Shown here piece by piece: positions 30,161-40,579 of a stretch of 64,000 nt of DNA (position 1 is the stretch's first letter; the number at the start of each line of letters is the position of its first letter). The DNA is from Narthecium ossifragum (lineage: Eukaryota; Streptophyta; Magnoliopsida; Dioscoreales; Nartheciaceae): positions 12,417,397-12,481,396 of the forward strand of contig OY986973.1 of NCBI GenBank assembly GCA_963920575.1, given 5' to 3'. A program made the position numbers and the translations under genes. Below the pieces are notes generated by a model, which searched no databases, was not told the DNA's origin, and saw only the letters and a program-made list of their open reading frames with translations.

Positions 30161-31474
30161 CTAAACTACTATATACAATAGAAAAAGTTTTAATCGTGCC
30201 CTCGGTGGCCGTTCTCTAGCACGATGGTATGCAAAATCAATGGATGCCATAATATGCATATTTAACCTCAATAGTGCTAGCAAGGTTAATTTAACATATG
30301 AACTCAAGTGGCATATTTCAAAACTGAGATTTAGCTTTTCCATACTAACACCAATAAACAAGATAGCTAGATCTCTCAAACAAAAATGCATGTCATCATG
30401 GTGATCAGGAAGAAAGGAGTCAACATTATGCTCAAATATACTCGACTCATCCATTGAACTATTAATAATGTCGTCGTTCGCATGGTCAAAGATGTCAAGA
30501 TTACATGATCGAAAATAAATCCGTTGAGATATGAAAATATCTACTAAGGTCATCTCCTTTTTAACCACTAATGAAGATGAGATAGTCACAGGAAATATAC
30601 CTCGTGGCGTAACAGGAATGCTTTCAACTTCAGTCGGAGGAGGTTCGTCGAATAAATACTCCTGGTATTCTCGGCGGTCGACCGAATCTTTCTCGGGGTC
30701 GACTGGACATGGTTGGACAACTTCTTCATCTGCCTTCTGTAGAATCTCCCCCGAAGCATCTCCAACCTCAGCAGTCAGTGAAATATCATCATTAATTTCA
30801 TGAACCGACAAAGAATCACAAGTATTATGACATATATCATTATCATCAGAAACAAAAGCATCACAAGTATTATCATCGCGAATATGAGGTATAGAATCAT
30901 ATCTATCAACTTCTTTATCACAAGAGTGACTCACATTGACTTGGTCAATTATTAGTGGCTCTTGTTGCATTTGTGACTGAGCAATGAAGAGGTTCTCAGT
31001 TTTTTCACGTTCCCTAGAAAGTCTTTCCTCCCAAAGAATACGCGATTCTCTTAAGGAATTAGTATTTTCTCTTATGGAATTATTATTTTCTCTTAAGGAC
31101 TTAGTATTTTCTTCCATTACCTTCAGAATCTCTTGCATTCGTGCTTGAAACTGCCGACTAGGGTAGGTATGACCTCTAAAATCCGAATTATAAGAATATG
31201 AATATGAATCATAAGCCGGGTTTGGGAAACCATGAAACTGCCAACTAGGGTCGGTATGATCTCTAAAATCCGAATCATAAGAATATGAATATGAATCATA
31301 GGCCGGGTTTGAGAAACCATATGTGTCATTATTGTAAACGGGTTCATAACCAAAAGGCAAATCATCATTCCATATGTCACCCGATGGCATATTATAATTC
31401 AGGTCCATAACCAAGGGGTTCTCAGTTTTTTTTTTTTTTTTGAAAATAAAGATCATTATAAGTACAAAAATCAA
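30161..31474 (-). CDS. LARD internal ORF, unknown function
   Basis: A 437-codon open frame starts within 11 bases of the primer site; its first codon is TTG, and the first plausible ATG starts the MDLNYNMPSGD segment after a poly-Lys run. It has two copies of a 32-residue Tyr/Ser/Asp-rich repeat (NPAYDSYSYSY core), a Glu/Asn/Arg-rich stretch with heptad-like spacing (ENTKSLRENNNSIREN, likely coiled coil), a long acidic middle, and a C-terminus with CLRDLAILFIGV. A relative of the C-terminus lies at 1930-2160. There is no catalytic motif. Such ORFs may bind RNA or particle proteins, but that is inference. Confidence 0.6.
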   Translation of the reverse strand: MIFVLIMIFIFKKKKKTENPLVMDLNYNMPSGDIWNDDLPFGYEPVYNNDTYGFSNPAYDSYSYSYDSDFRDHTDPSWQFHGFPNPAYDSYSYSYNSDFRGHTYPSRQFQARMQEILKVMEENTKSLRENNNSIRENTNSLRESRILWEERLSREREKTENLFIAQSQMQQEPLIIDQVNVSHSCDKEVDRYDSIPHIRDDNTCDAFVSDDNDICHNTCDSLSVHEINDDISLTAEVGDASGEILQKADEEVVQPCPVDPEKDSVDRREYQEYLFDEPPPTEVESIPVTPRGIFPVTISSSLVVKKEMTLVDIFISQRIYFRSCNLDIFDHANDDIINSSMDESSIFEHNVDSFLPDHHDDMHFCLRDLAILFIGVSMEKLNLSFEICHLSSYVKLTLLALLRLNMHIMASIDFAYHRARERPPRARLKLFLLYIVV

Positions 31475-31484
31475 CTAGAATCAC

Positions 31485-31502
31485 TCCCCGGCAAGGGCGC
31501 CA
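31485..31502 (-). other. Primer binding site of LARD, tRNA-Asp type, one mismatch
   Basis: TCCCCGGCAAGGGCGCCA differs from the Athila site by one base (C to G at position 11). It lies five bases from the LTR. Confidence 0.88.
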
Positions 31503-31507
31503 AAATT

Positions 31508-33159
31508 TGATGTGCTGTCGCATGCACTCAAAAATAAATCCAATACTCTTCAAAACAAATGTAGTAGTGCGAGTACGAGTCGATCCCACGAAAAGTGCTC
31601 AGTCTAGTTTTGTGCTTAGTGAACAAAGATAGGGGGTTTTTAAACGTGAGGAAAAACAATAAAGAAATAATCTAAATAAAAGAAACAAGTTGAATCAAGA
31701 GAACAAACCTTGGTCTCAGTCAACATCCACCATCGGAATCCAACAACTGATCATAGATGCAAGTATCAATCAATTCATACCATGAATATTCACCGTCCGA
31801 ATTAAATTCGAATCTCTCCTCGATCATAGTTAATTAGAAACAAGCGATCTAATCAACCCTAACTACTAGACAACCTAAGACAAGCGCTGTAGATTTAATC
31901 TAGTAGCAGCATTAAGAATAGGGAGATCGATGAAGCTAAACAACACAAGCACAAGCGGTTGCATTTAATCTAGTTGAATATTCTTCCTAAGATCTAACAA
32001 GATCTGATCAGCAGTAAATTATTAGATCCTAGTTGCTTCGCAGATTAGAGGGATCAAACAATTCCGGATTTGATATCCAACCTAGCAGTAGATCGCCATG
32101 AATAATAAACTAGTAGCGCTCCTAGCAATTAGACAAGACAATCATGAAGATAAACACAGAAGAACATTCAATACTCATCTATAAACTGAACAATAAAAAT
32201 AAATTAGATCTCACAGTCTCATTGATTCCGAGGTTTCAGTCTCCTCGACCAAGGATCAAGATTTAGCCACGCAGGGCCATCGAGAACAATCCTCAAAAGA
32301 TTCTAATAAAGAAAATAAAACCTAGAAAAAATATAAAGGAGGAGAAAGAGCAGCCAAAAGTGTCCAAAATCCCCCCTCAAACCCTAGAAAGAGTCCTATT
32401 TATAGCCTCAAGTGTATCCACCCACGGATTAGATCACAATCGTTGATTTTATCCACTGGGAAAGTCCGATCGATCGGACCTTGGATGCTGGATCGATCGG
32501 TCTCATTAAAATCTTCAACTTCTATTCACGCCCGAGCTCGATCGATGGATGGATCGATCGAACTTTGCTCCTTTAGAAAGCATACGTTCTGTCAACTTTA
32601 ATTCCCAAGTCCGATCGATCGAACTTTAAGTGCTGGATCGATCGGATGCATAAAAATCCACCTTCTCTGGCTATTTTTGAGTCCGATAGATCCAACTCTA
32701 GGAGTCGGATCGATCTAGCTCAATAGGAGGGATGGTTCGATCGATCGAACCATATTCAGCCAAAAACTACATGTTCTGTCACGGTTTTGCCAGGTCCGAT
32801 CGATCGGACCTTCGCTCGGACTTCCAGCTTATTTTCCTTTTTGCCATTCAGACTGCGCATCGGTACTGAAATTGCCGTAACTTACTCTAGGAAACTCAAA
32901 ATCACGAACCATAAAATTCTCCAGAATCTAGACTTCAAGAGCTTTCTAACCATGTATGACACATCCTCTGGTTCTTCATGAACAGGTACAGATAAATCTT
33001 TAAAGTTGATCCATGCACTCTTTTCAGCTTCTTTTCGACTTAAGGACTTCAATTGCATCCTAAATCAAAATATAAGAATAATGAGTGTATTTAGGAACTA
33101 AATAAGCACAGAAGACTAAGTATTAAGGGATAAAAATATAACATTATGCATTCTCATCA
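31508..33159 (-). repeat. 5' LTR of LARD
   Basis: TGATGTGCTG to TTCTCATCA. It differs from the other LTR at more than twenty sites, many of them between 32870 and 33060. In that stretch several bases match the Athila LTR rather than the partner LTR. Confidence 0.93.
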
Positions 33160-33164
33160 ACGTA

Positions 33165-33694
33165 CAAGCCGGAAAACTCGCCGCAAGCCGGCTGTTCTTC
33201 AAGAAAAGCAGAAAACCGGAAAATCCGAGATTAATCATGCATAAATCCTACTCAAATCTAAACCAAAGATCATGAAACTTATATCAGTAATTCTAATAGA
33301 CAAGATGCATCCAACAACCCAATTTCATCAAGATCTAACGGCTAGATTTAACGAAACCCATTAAACACTCTCGTAGGTAGAAAAACCTACCGAACTGCGC
33401 TAATCCTCGGCTGATTCCCCGCTAACCAGCTGCTAACCAAGCTCTAATCCACGTCAGTGATCGTCCTCACGTCACCACGATTCCAACGAGCCTTCAAGCT
33501 CCCAAAATGGTGGTCGGAGGAGGGAGAACGACGAAGAGCAAGGTGCCTGCCCCGGAAGGAAACAGAGCAAGCAGAGCTTGCGGGAAGAAGAAAGAAAGAA
33601 TGAAGAAGAAGAGAAGGAGAAAGAAGGGGAAGGTCGGGGAAGGTCGGGGAAGGTGGGGAAAAGGGGAGGAGAGGTCCTCTCTTCTCCTGACAAT
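33165..33694 (-). mobile_element. Tekay/Del-like solo LTR, middle part
   Basis: Resumes the LTR begun at 25440 after the LARD. It includes a G/A-rich stretch (33590-33670). It ends at ACAAT, the target duplication of the solo LTR at 33695. ORFs on both strands here are chance frames in the purine-rich stretch. Confidence 0.7.
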
Positions 33695-35366
33695 TGATGT
33701 CCCCTTTGGTCTCTACCACAAGTGCATGGGTCGTGACAAGTAGAATAGGGCAAAAAGAGTATCGTTTCCACAAGGAGGATGATTCAAGTACCAATGTATC
33801 CAAATTCTTATATTATCTAAGCAATCCAAACGAGATATAATCACTGACAAAACTGAACTGAAAGCAAATAAATATTAAATAGAAGAGTATGAAAGGTTTC
33901 TAGGATTTGGATTTCATCGATTGAATCTCTTCAATGAATTTTAATCTTGTTGCTGAAAATAGAACTTTGTTAATTATCATGACTGAATTCCCTATTTTTA
34001 TGTGAAATCCTCTTTCAAGGTATAACTCAAATACCTAAATTAATTCTATGTCTACTTTCGTAATCACAGGAATTAATTTAGATTCATTGGGCTCTTAGGA
34101 ATCCTTAAACAAAAGTCACCTTGTCATATATTTATTTCTAACATATACTACCAAGGTTTGATGAAACCACGAACTAATGTTAAACTTCAACTTTCGTTAC
34201 TTCGTTCAACATCTGAAACATACAAGTCATGGCCAGTAACTTGCAAGAAAAAGAAACGATTTCATCAAATTGCAACTAACAAGAATATTCTCAACAACCC
34301 AACTCAATTCAAATCAGAAACTCAATGACTTCATCCAAACCCTAGAATAAGAAAACTAGGTATTCATGGTTGAAAGAAAGAAAACCAATGTTTCATTAAT
34401 ACACATCATCAATCAGAACTAGGATGGAGAGAATAGAATGAAAACTCTGATCCTCTTCTTCTGGTCGCCCTCCTCTTTCTCAGCTCGTCCTCTTCTTTCT
34501 CTGCTAGTCCTCTTCTTTCTCTGCTGCTCCTCTTCTTTCTCTGCTGCTCCTTTTTCTAGCCGTTCCCTCTTCCTCTCTCTCTCTTTTTCTCCTTCTTTTC
34601 TCTGGTTGTTCTCTGCCTTTTTTCTGCTTCTTCTCTTTCTGGCCCAGCCGTTCTCTGCTGTCTCCTCCCTTCCTCCAGCCGTTCTCTGCTCCTTTTCTGG
34701 CTTCTCTCCCTTCCTTCTCTGCTTTCTCTACTCCTTCTATTCAAATTCCAGCCATCTTTCCTAAAATGTCCACCCTTTCTTCCATTAACCACATGCCAAT
34801 CCCACTAATCAAGGAAAGATCAAATAAACTCCTAATATAATTAGGAAATGTGGTGCTCCTAGCTGGGATCTTCATGAATCAAATCTGGACTCCAAGAAAA
34901 TGAATCTCGTCCAACCCAAGTGCAGGTGCAGCAATTCCGAGTCTGATGGCTTCATCAATTTTTCTGTCTTTATTCAGCCTGAATCAGCAAAAACTCCAAA
35001 CATCAAAGTTGTAGCGCTCTTCCTTAGCTTTCCAACGCATCCTGGATCATCCCAATCAGAGTTTGTATGAAGAAGTTATGTTCAAATTACTAACTGCTGT
35101 GCAGAATGTCCAGAATTGCTCAATTAACTTCGTTTTGCACTTTAGGTATTCAATTGCATCCAGGCCTAGCCCGAATTCTGCTTCTTCCCATCAGCCAAAG
35201 TTCAAATGATTCAATATCTAAATACCTGCAATTATCCAAAAATTCCCAAGAATTAAGTAAATGCAGAAGTCACCTAAAATTCTTGATAAAAGAGCAAGGA
35301 ATGATGTAAAACACTTGAATCTGACAATCAATCTTAAGAAGATGTGTGGAAATAATTCCCGCATCA
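33695..35366 (-). mobile_element. Solo Athila-like LTR (TSD ACAAT)
   Basis: TGATGTCCCC to TTCCCGCATCA, 1672 bp. ACAAT is at 33690-33694 and 35367-35371. It has the AGTATCGTTTCCACAAGGAG block that corresponds to AGTATCGTACCCACAGAG in the Athila LTR. Instead of a GATCGATC array it has a long CT-rich tract. Confidence 0.88.
34439..34764. repeat. CT-rich degenerate repeat within solo LTR
   Basis: Repeats of TCCTCTTCTTTCTCTGCTG-like units produce ORFs on both strands rich in Phe/Leu/Ser or Arg/Glu. No protein feature is implied. The tract is near the position of the leader of the LTR. Confidence 0.75.
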
Positions 35367-35371
35367 ACAAT

Positions 35372-35776
35372 GGAGGACGACGGAAGCTCAACTGCAAGCT
35401 CAACTGCCCTGCGCAGTACCCGGATCGATCCAAGGCGAAAATGGATCGATCCAAGATAGGCTGGATCAATCCAAAATGTTTGGATCGATCCGAACGGGTC
35501 AAAAACCCACCGACTCGCTCACGAGTCCGATCGATCGCTCAAGGGTCGTAAGCTGCCCAAAAGCAAGCTTCAGCGCGCCCGAGCTGGGATCTTCCGATCC
35601 CGGGTCCACCTAACCATTCTAATCAAGAACTAACACAAACAAGGTCAGTGTGTGCACACGCGGGTGTGAAACAAACCAACAAGGCGCGCAATTTACCAAA
35701 TTGCCCTTGCCGTTCACAACGAGCCACGGGCCCGACCCAGGCGGTCGACCCAGGAATGGAGGGACAGGCCCTCACA
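35372..35776 (-). mobile_element. Tekay/Del-like solo LTR, right part
   Basis: Completes the LTR begun at 25440. It includes four GGATCGATCC/GGATCAATCC motifs at about 35420-35495, a TCCGATCGATCG at 35527, and GGCAATTTGG-like sequence on the minus strand near 35690, typical of Del/Tekay starts. It ends GGCCCTCACA before ATGAA. Confidence 0.78.
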
Positions 35777-35781
35777 ATGAA

Positions 35782-36542
35782 GCTGCAGCCACCGACCTCA
35801 TCTTAGTTCAAGCCCTCCACGCACCATGTAACTTCCCCCAAGGTCTTCCTCACAGCCACCCAACCTCTCCTCCCATAGCCCTTCCATGTACAAACCTGCC
35901 GGCTCCCAACTCCATCTTCCCCGACTTAGGCGACAAACCTCAAGGAGGTCACGGTCTACCTCTGCCCAAGACTACCATGACCTCCTCTCACAGCCCACTA
36001 AAGGATCTCCTGGGGCAACAAAGGCCGTCCCATAAACCTCCTGACCCCTTCCTCGACATTACCAAGCCCGGCTCCAAACCCCAACCACCAGAACCGACAC
36101 CCATCCTGATTCACTCCATTGGGTCGAACCCCCATCCTCTCACTACCTCTTCTCCATGGGATTGGAATTCCGACGAGCATCTCTCACCGGCGATTGAGTT
36201 CCGGCCACTTCCAGCTGCCAGATCTCTTTCTATTTCCAGCCTACAAGACTTGGACAGATTCAATCCAAGCTCAACTAGATTTGGCTCCACCAACCAAATC
36301 CCATCAAGCCCAGTTCCAGACCAGATCAGGCTAAATCAGCCTCAGTTGGATTCAGCTAGAATCAATCCAGTTAGGTGTGATCTTAGCCGGGCAAGTCAAG
36401 GAAAGCTCAGCCAATCAGAATTGGTCAGGCCAAATTCCAAACTTCAGCAAGATCAGACCAGATTCCGGATGACCTATACACATCATCGACATCTGATCAA
36501 GCATCCCATGATCGATTTCAACTATCCAAGGAGTTTCTGACC
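35782..36542 (+). CDS. Proline-rich ORF of family B element, second half
   Basis: The frame continues from 25439 across the inserted LTR with AAAT.LILVQAL, LPAPNSI, AIEFRPLPAARS and SLQDLDRFNPSSTRFG, the same order as in 9730-10677. It runs to the segment before SYPRSY-like text, where it is cut at 36538-36542 by the family B solo LTR. A block with HGLPLPKTTMTSSHSPLKD is not seen in the minus-strand copy but occurs in similar form near 41230-41300. Function unknown. Confidence 0.5.
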
Positions 36543-37445
36543 TGATACGAGGACGAACTGAGCCAATCCAAGAAGGGACCCACGTCCTTGCTTGGGTGGG
36601 CCCACGCCAAGGAGCTGGCTGCAACCAGGTCCCTTTGGGCGTCCTAAACCCAACCAGCCAAAAGGATTCCTATTCCCTAGCTGGTTTGCTTACTTAGTTG
36701 ATTTCCTAGTTTGTGCTTAGCTTGTTTCTATTTAATTGAGTCCTAGTTTCTGTTGAGTCAAGTCACTTGCTTACTTAGTTCATTCCTGGTTATTAGGAGT
36801 AAGTTTGAGTTGAGTTAGTAAGAGTCTGTTTACTTGCTATTCACGCAAGAAGGTATTCAGGTTAGAGTAGAACTCTCTGGAGGCCTCTATAAAAGGACCT
36901 CTATAGCTTGTATTAGGATGGACGAATTTAATGGAGTTATTATTTAGTAGAGATAAATCCTAGGAGTAAAAGTAATATAGGAGTAGATGTAACCCTAATT
37001 GCCATCAAATCCCCCAGCCACCTTCATCTCTCTCTACTGGCGGATTATCTCTCCACCAGCCGGCCACCATTCAACGCCGCCATCCGCTGTCATCCGCCGT
37101 CAAACCCCAAGTCCCCGACGTCCCCCTTGGCTATCGTGCTCCCCTCCAAAACCGGCGTCCCCCTTTGCTGTCGTGCTCCCCTCTGAAACCTCATCACCGC
37201 TGCCACGTTCTCCAAGGCTTGGATCCCCCCAAGGGTAGCAGGGCAACCATTGAGGAAGCTGCGAGGTAATCCTCTTCCTCATCCGTCTCTCTCCTCCGGT
37301 TTTCAGCCTTCCTCATCGAATACCTAGGGTGCTTCTACTAAAACCCTAAAGGTATATCTCGACCTAACCATAGCTTTGGCTAAAGAGGAGCCGAGACTAG
37401 GCAAGAGACCTGATACGAAAGCCCTAGAGAAGGTGCATCATAACA
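36543..37445 (+). mobile_element. Solo LTR of family B (TSD TGACC)
   Basis: TGATACGAGGACGAACTG to GTGCATCATAACA; the end is mutated from CGTATCA. TGACC is at 36538-36542 and 37446-37450. The TATA box is at 36888-36895. Confidence 0.92.
36888..36895 (+). promoter_or_regulatory. TATA box of family B solo LTR
   Basis: TATAAAAG in the context GGCCTCTATAAAAGGACCTCTATAGCTTGTATTAGG that is shared by the family B LTRs. Confidence 0.55.
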
Positions 37446-37450
37446 TGACC

Positions 37451-37980
37451 AGATCCAAGAGCATCGCCCAGCAACCATCAACCACTCGAAGTTTCAGAAC
37501 GACTTTGTCGACTATAACCATGACGACTGATGTTGAAGCCAGAGCCGTGATGATCCCTTTGGGGCAAACCAGAGAGAGCCCTAAGCTCAACTGTTCTCCA
37601 CCGTATCTAGCTGCCATATTGAGTCTACTTCCACATTGGGAGGACTCAATTCGAGTTGATCTAGTCTTCGACCCCGGACGACAGACAATGACTATGCATA
37701 GCCACATGCACAGCCACCGATCTACAGCCATCCTTTACTTCTTGGAGTTCCAGTGACCCCCAGATACCCCGGCGCTTCAATTCCCTTCTTCCAGATCAGC
37801 TGCATGGCCTCCTGATTCAGTGGCCCCATGATCCACCATGGGTGCGACCAGGATTTTCACCTCCGAGCCCACAGCTACAGTTGTGGTCCAGCCAGGTCAC
37901 TCGGGTCCAACAGGAGCAGAGCCTTTTCCCTCAGCAACTTCAGGCCATGAGGACAAGGCCAATTTCGAAGGGAGAGGGGA
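37451..37980 (+). pseudogene. Conserved unknown ORF of family B, interrupted copy
   Basis: Matches the frame at 8934-9659 (RSTAILYFLEFQ, ILSLLPHWEDS, DLVFDPGRQ). After FLEFQ a TGA stops the frame at 37754-37756, where the other copies read CGA or similar. The sequence is still recognisable downstream in the same register region up to the purine tract AATTTCGAAGGGAGAGGGGA (37961-37980). Confidence 0.6.
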
Positions 37981-38580
37981 TAATACAAGGACCAACTGAG
38001 CCAATCCAAGAAGGGACCCACGTCCTTGCTTGGGCAAGCCAACACCAAGGAGCTGGCTGCAACCAGGTCCTTTGGAGCAGGTTGAGCCAAGCTAGCCTTA
38101 GGGCCAAATCAGATATGAACCAGTTCCAAGACCAATCTCAAGCATGGGTGGACCCATGATGGACCCATGATGGACCCATGACCCATGAGGTGGCTTAGCC
38201 AAGCTGGCCTTGGTTATTTCCTTAGTTGAGTTTTAATTGCTTTCCTAGTTGATTTCCTAGTTTGAGTTCAGTTTGTGCTTAGCCAATTTCTATTTAACTG
38301 AGTCCTAGTTTTGGTTGAGTCAAGTCACTAATTTACTTAGTTCATTCCTGGTTATTAGGAGTCAGTTTGAGTTAAATTAGTAAGAGTCTTTTACTTGCTG
38401 TCCAAGCAAGAAGGTATTCAAGTTGTAGTAGAACTCTCTTGAGGCCTCTATAAAAAGGACCTCTATAGCTTGTATTAGGGTTTTTATGCATGGACGAATT
38501 TATGAGAGTTATTTTTTAGTAGAGATAAATCCTAGGAGTAGAAGTAATATAGAAGTAGTTGTAACCCTAGTTTCGACAGG
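37981..38580 (+). mobile_element. 3' LTR of plus-strand family B element, truncated
   Basis: Begins TAATACAAGGACC (mutated TGATACGAGG) directly after the purine tract. It follows the LTR through the TATA box (near 38449) to GTAACCCTAGTTTC. At about 38580 it flips into the opposite orientation. Confidence 0.82.
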
Positions 38581-38927
38581 GATGAACTAAGTAAGCTAGT
38601 GACTTGACTCAACTAAAACTAGGACTCAATTAGATAGAAACTGGCTAAGCACAAACTGAACTCAAACTAGGAAATCAACTAGGAAAGCAATTAAGACTCA
38701 ACTAAGGAAATAACCAAGTAAGGCCGGCTTGGCTAAGCCACCTCATGGGTTATGGGTCCACCCATGCTTGAGCTTGGTCTTGGAACTGGTTCAGCTCTGA
38801 TTTGGCCCTAAGGCTAGCTTGGCTCAACCTGCTCCAAACGACCCGGTTGCAGCCAGCTCCTTGGTGTTGGCCTGCCCAAGCAAGGACGTGGGTCCCTTCT
38901 TGGATTGACTCAGTTGGTCCTCGTATC
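38581..38927 (-). mobile_element. Inverted family B LTR fragment
   Basis: Reverse of the first third of the family B LTR, ending GGTCCTCGTATCA, the reverse of the LTR's TGATACGAGGACC start. It forms an inverted junction with 37981-38580. Confidence 0.8.
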
Positions 38928-39321
38928 ACGCTGAGTCGTACTCTAGTCGAAACCTGTTTAACATGGTTGGGTCTTCAGGTGTTAATATGGACTTGAGTGA
39001 GTTGAGCAAAACCGGTGGAACCATCATAGTCAGATCTGATCTGATTGAAGATTGCATCTGAATAAGGAGAGTAGCTCCTTTGATGGCTTAGATCAACCTT
39101 CGGATAGTTGATCAATGGCTGAGGATGCTTTGTGATCACTCGGACTTGATCTGGATGGTTTTGATAGCTTCGGACTCTTTAATCAGGTTCAGATCGAAGA
39201 TCGGGAGTGTTGGATCGAAGATAAGGCTGATCGCACGGCTGGATCAAGTTGAAATATTGATCGAATGGTTTAGAAGCTGCCAGAGATGGATCAACGGTGA
39301 AACAAGGTCGTCGGAGTGTGG
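38928..39321 (-). mobile_element. Family A internal fragment, part 1
   Basis: Minus-strand match to the family A internal region near 49640-50000 (for example the reverse of GATCAGCGTGATCTTCGATCC). It is broken at 39322-39326 (CAATG) by a family B element and resumes at 43386. No intact frame is left. Confidence 0.7.
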
Positions 39322-39326
39322 CAATG

Positions 39327-40145
39327 TGATAAGAGGTCGAACCAAGCTCAGCCTGGGCCAGCCCAACCCACGCCAAGGAAGGACTTGATCGAGTCTGGTC
39401 CTAGATGTGCAAGCCGAGCCCTAGCTGAACTGGATTCAAGCCCAAGCCCGAGCATGGGCTGGACCAAGACCCACGCCCAGGAGGAACTAAGGAGGTCCCA
39501 CGCAGGTCGGACCCCACCCCCTAGCTGACCCGACCATGGACCAAGCCAACACCAAGTCCACGCCCAAGCATGGATCCATAGTCCTGGCCTTGGAACCAGG
39601 TCCCAAGCCTAATCCGGCATTAGGGATCCTATTCCCTAGCTGGATCACTTTCTTAGTTGGTTATTAATTGATTTATTAGTTTGGATTATGATTGAGTCAG
39701 TTTCATTAGTAGTTATCTTGATTGAGTCTTACTAGGAAAGGATTGTAACTTGCTGATTATAGCAAGATAGTAGTTATCTGAGTAGGACTCTCTTGATAGA
39801 TAAAAGGACCTCCATAGCTTGAATTAGGTATGCATGACGAATTATGAGAATAAAATAGAGTTATTAGTAGGATAATTTAGGAGTAGCTGTAACCCTAGGA
39901 GTAGCTGTAACTTAATCTTTCACAAATTCCCGGCCACCTTCATCTCTCTCTATAGCCGGATTCTTCCCCACCAGTAGGCCACTATCATCACCACCGCTAC
40001 CAGCCACCTCCGCCGTCCAACCCCAAGTCCCCAGCGTCCCCTTGGCTGTCGTGCTTCCATCCACCACGTTCTCCAAGGCTTGGATCTCCAAGAGAAGCCA
40101 GCCAACTCTAGAGGAGCTGCAAGGTATCCCTCTTCTCATCCGACT
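39327..40145 (+). repeat. 5' LTR of second-subtype family B element, truncated
   Basis: Starts TGATAAGAGGTCG and ends at CTTCTCATCC, about 170 bp short of the LTR end. The promoter region reads GATAGATAAAAGGACC, a weakened form of CTCTATAAAAGGACC. Confidence 0.8.
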
Positions 40146-40302
40146 CAATTAAGATAACTACTAACTAGGAAATCAACTGAGTAAGCAAACCAGCTAGGGA
40201 ATTAGAATCCTTTTGGGTGGTTGGGCTTAGGACGCCCAAAGGGACCTGGTTGCAGCCAGCTCCTTGGCGTGGGCCCACCCAAGCAAGGACGTGGGTCCCT
40301 TC
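40146..40302 (-). mobile_element. Inverted LTR fragment inside the element
   Basis: Reverse of the early part of a family B LTR of the other subtype (GCAAACCAGCTAGGGAATTAG ... ACGTGGGTCCCTTC). It replaces the end of the 5' LTR, the primer site and the first part of gag. Confidence 0.78.
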
Positions 40303-40579
40303 ATATGTCCCCTACAACACAATTCTTTCCCAACGCTATTATTACCCACCTCACACCCCACCAGCCTATGAACCGACCCATTATCCAAACCATGAGCCCC
40401 CTATCCCTCCCTACAAACCAGCACCTCTTTATAAGCCATTACCTCCACCCTACAACCAACCCAAACCTGCAAACACCAACGGGTATTTGAGTACAACTTG
40501 GACTCCAAATCCTACTGGAAGTAGGATTACACATCCTACTCCAACTAGGAATTCGAGTCAAACTCAGAGTAAGACTTAG
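40303..40579 (+). CDS. Pro/Tyr-rich gag-leader ORF with NPTGSR-type repeats
   Basis: The frame enters from the inverted fragment and has YYPPHTPPAYEPT, PIPPYKPAP and a TPNPTGSRITHPT repeat, like 10795-11208 and 24629-25110. It lacks a native start because of the inverted junction. It is a broken copy. Confidence 0.45.

Larger units (their letters stand above)
26914..33159 (-). mobile_element. LARD: large pol-less Athila-like derivative (TSD ACGTA)
   Basis: LTRs 26914-28566 and 31508-33159 (about 1.65 kb each) flank a 2.94-kb internal region without gag core, protease, RT or integrase. ACGTA is duplicated at 26909-26913 and 33160-33164. The primer site at 31485-31502 is the tRNA-Asp type with one mismatch. 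LTR parts and the 3' internal region resemble the complete Athila element, so it probably moved with Athila enzymes. Confidence 0.93.

Noticed and set aside
33507..33743. Lys/Arg-rich ORF in purine-rich sequence
   Set aside because: It is a simple GGA/AGA-type composition frame inside a Tekay-like LTR and crosses into the neighbouring solo LTR.
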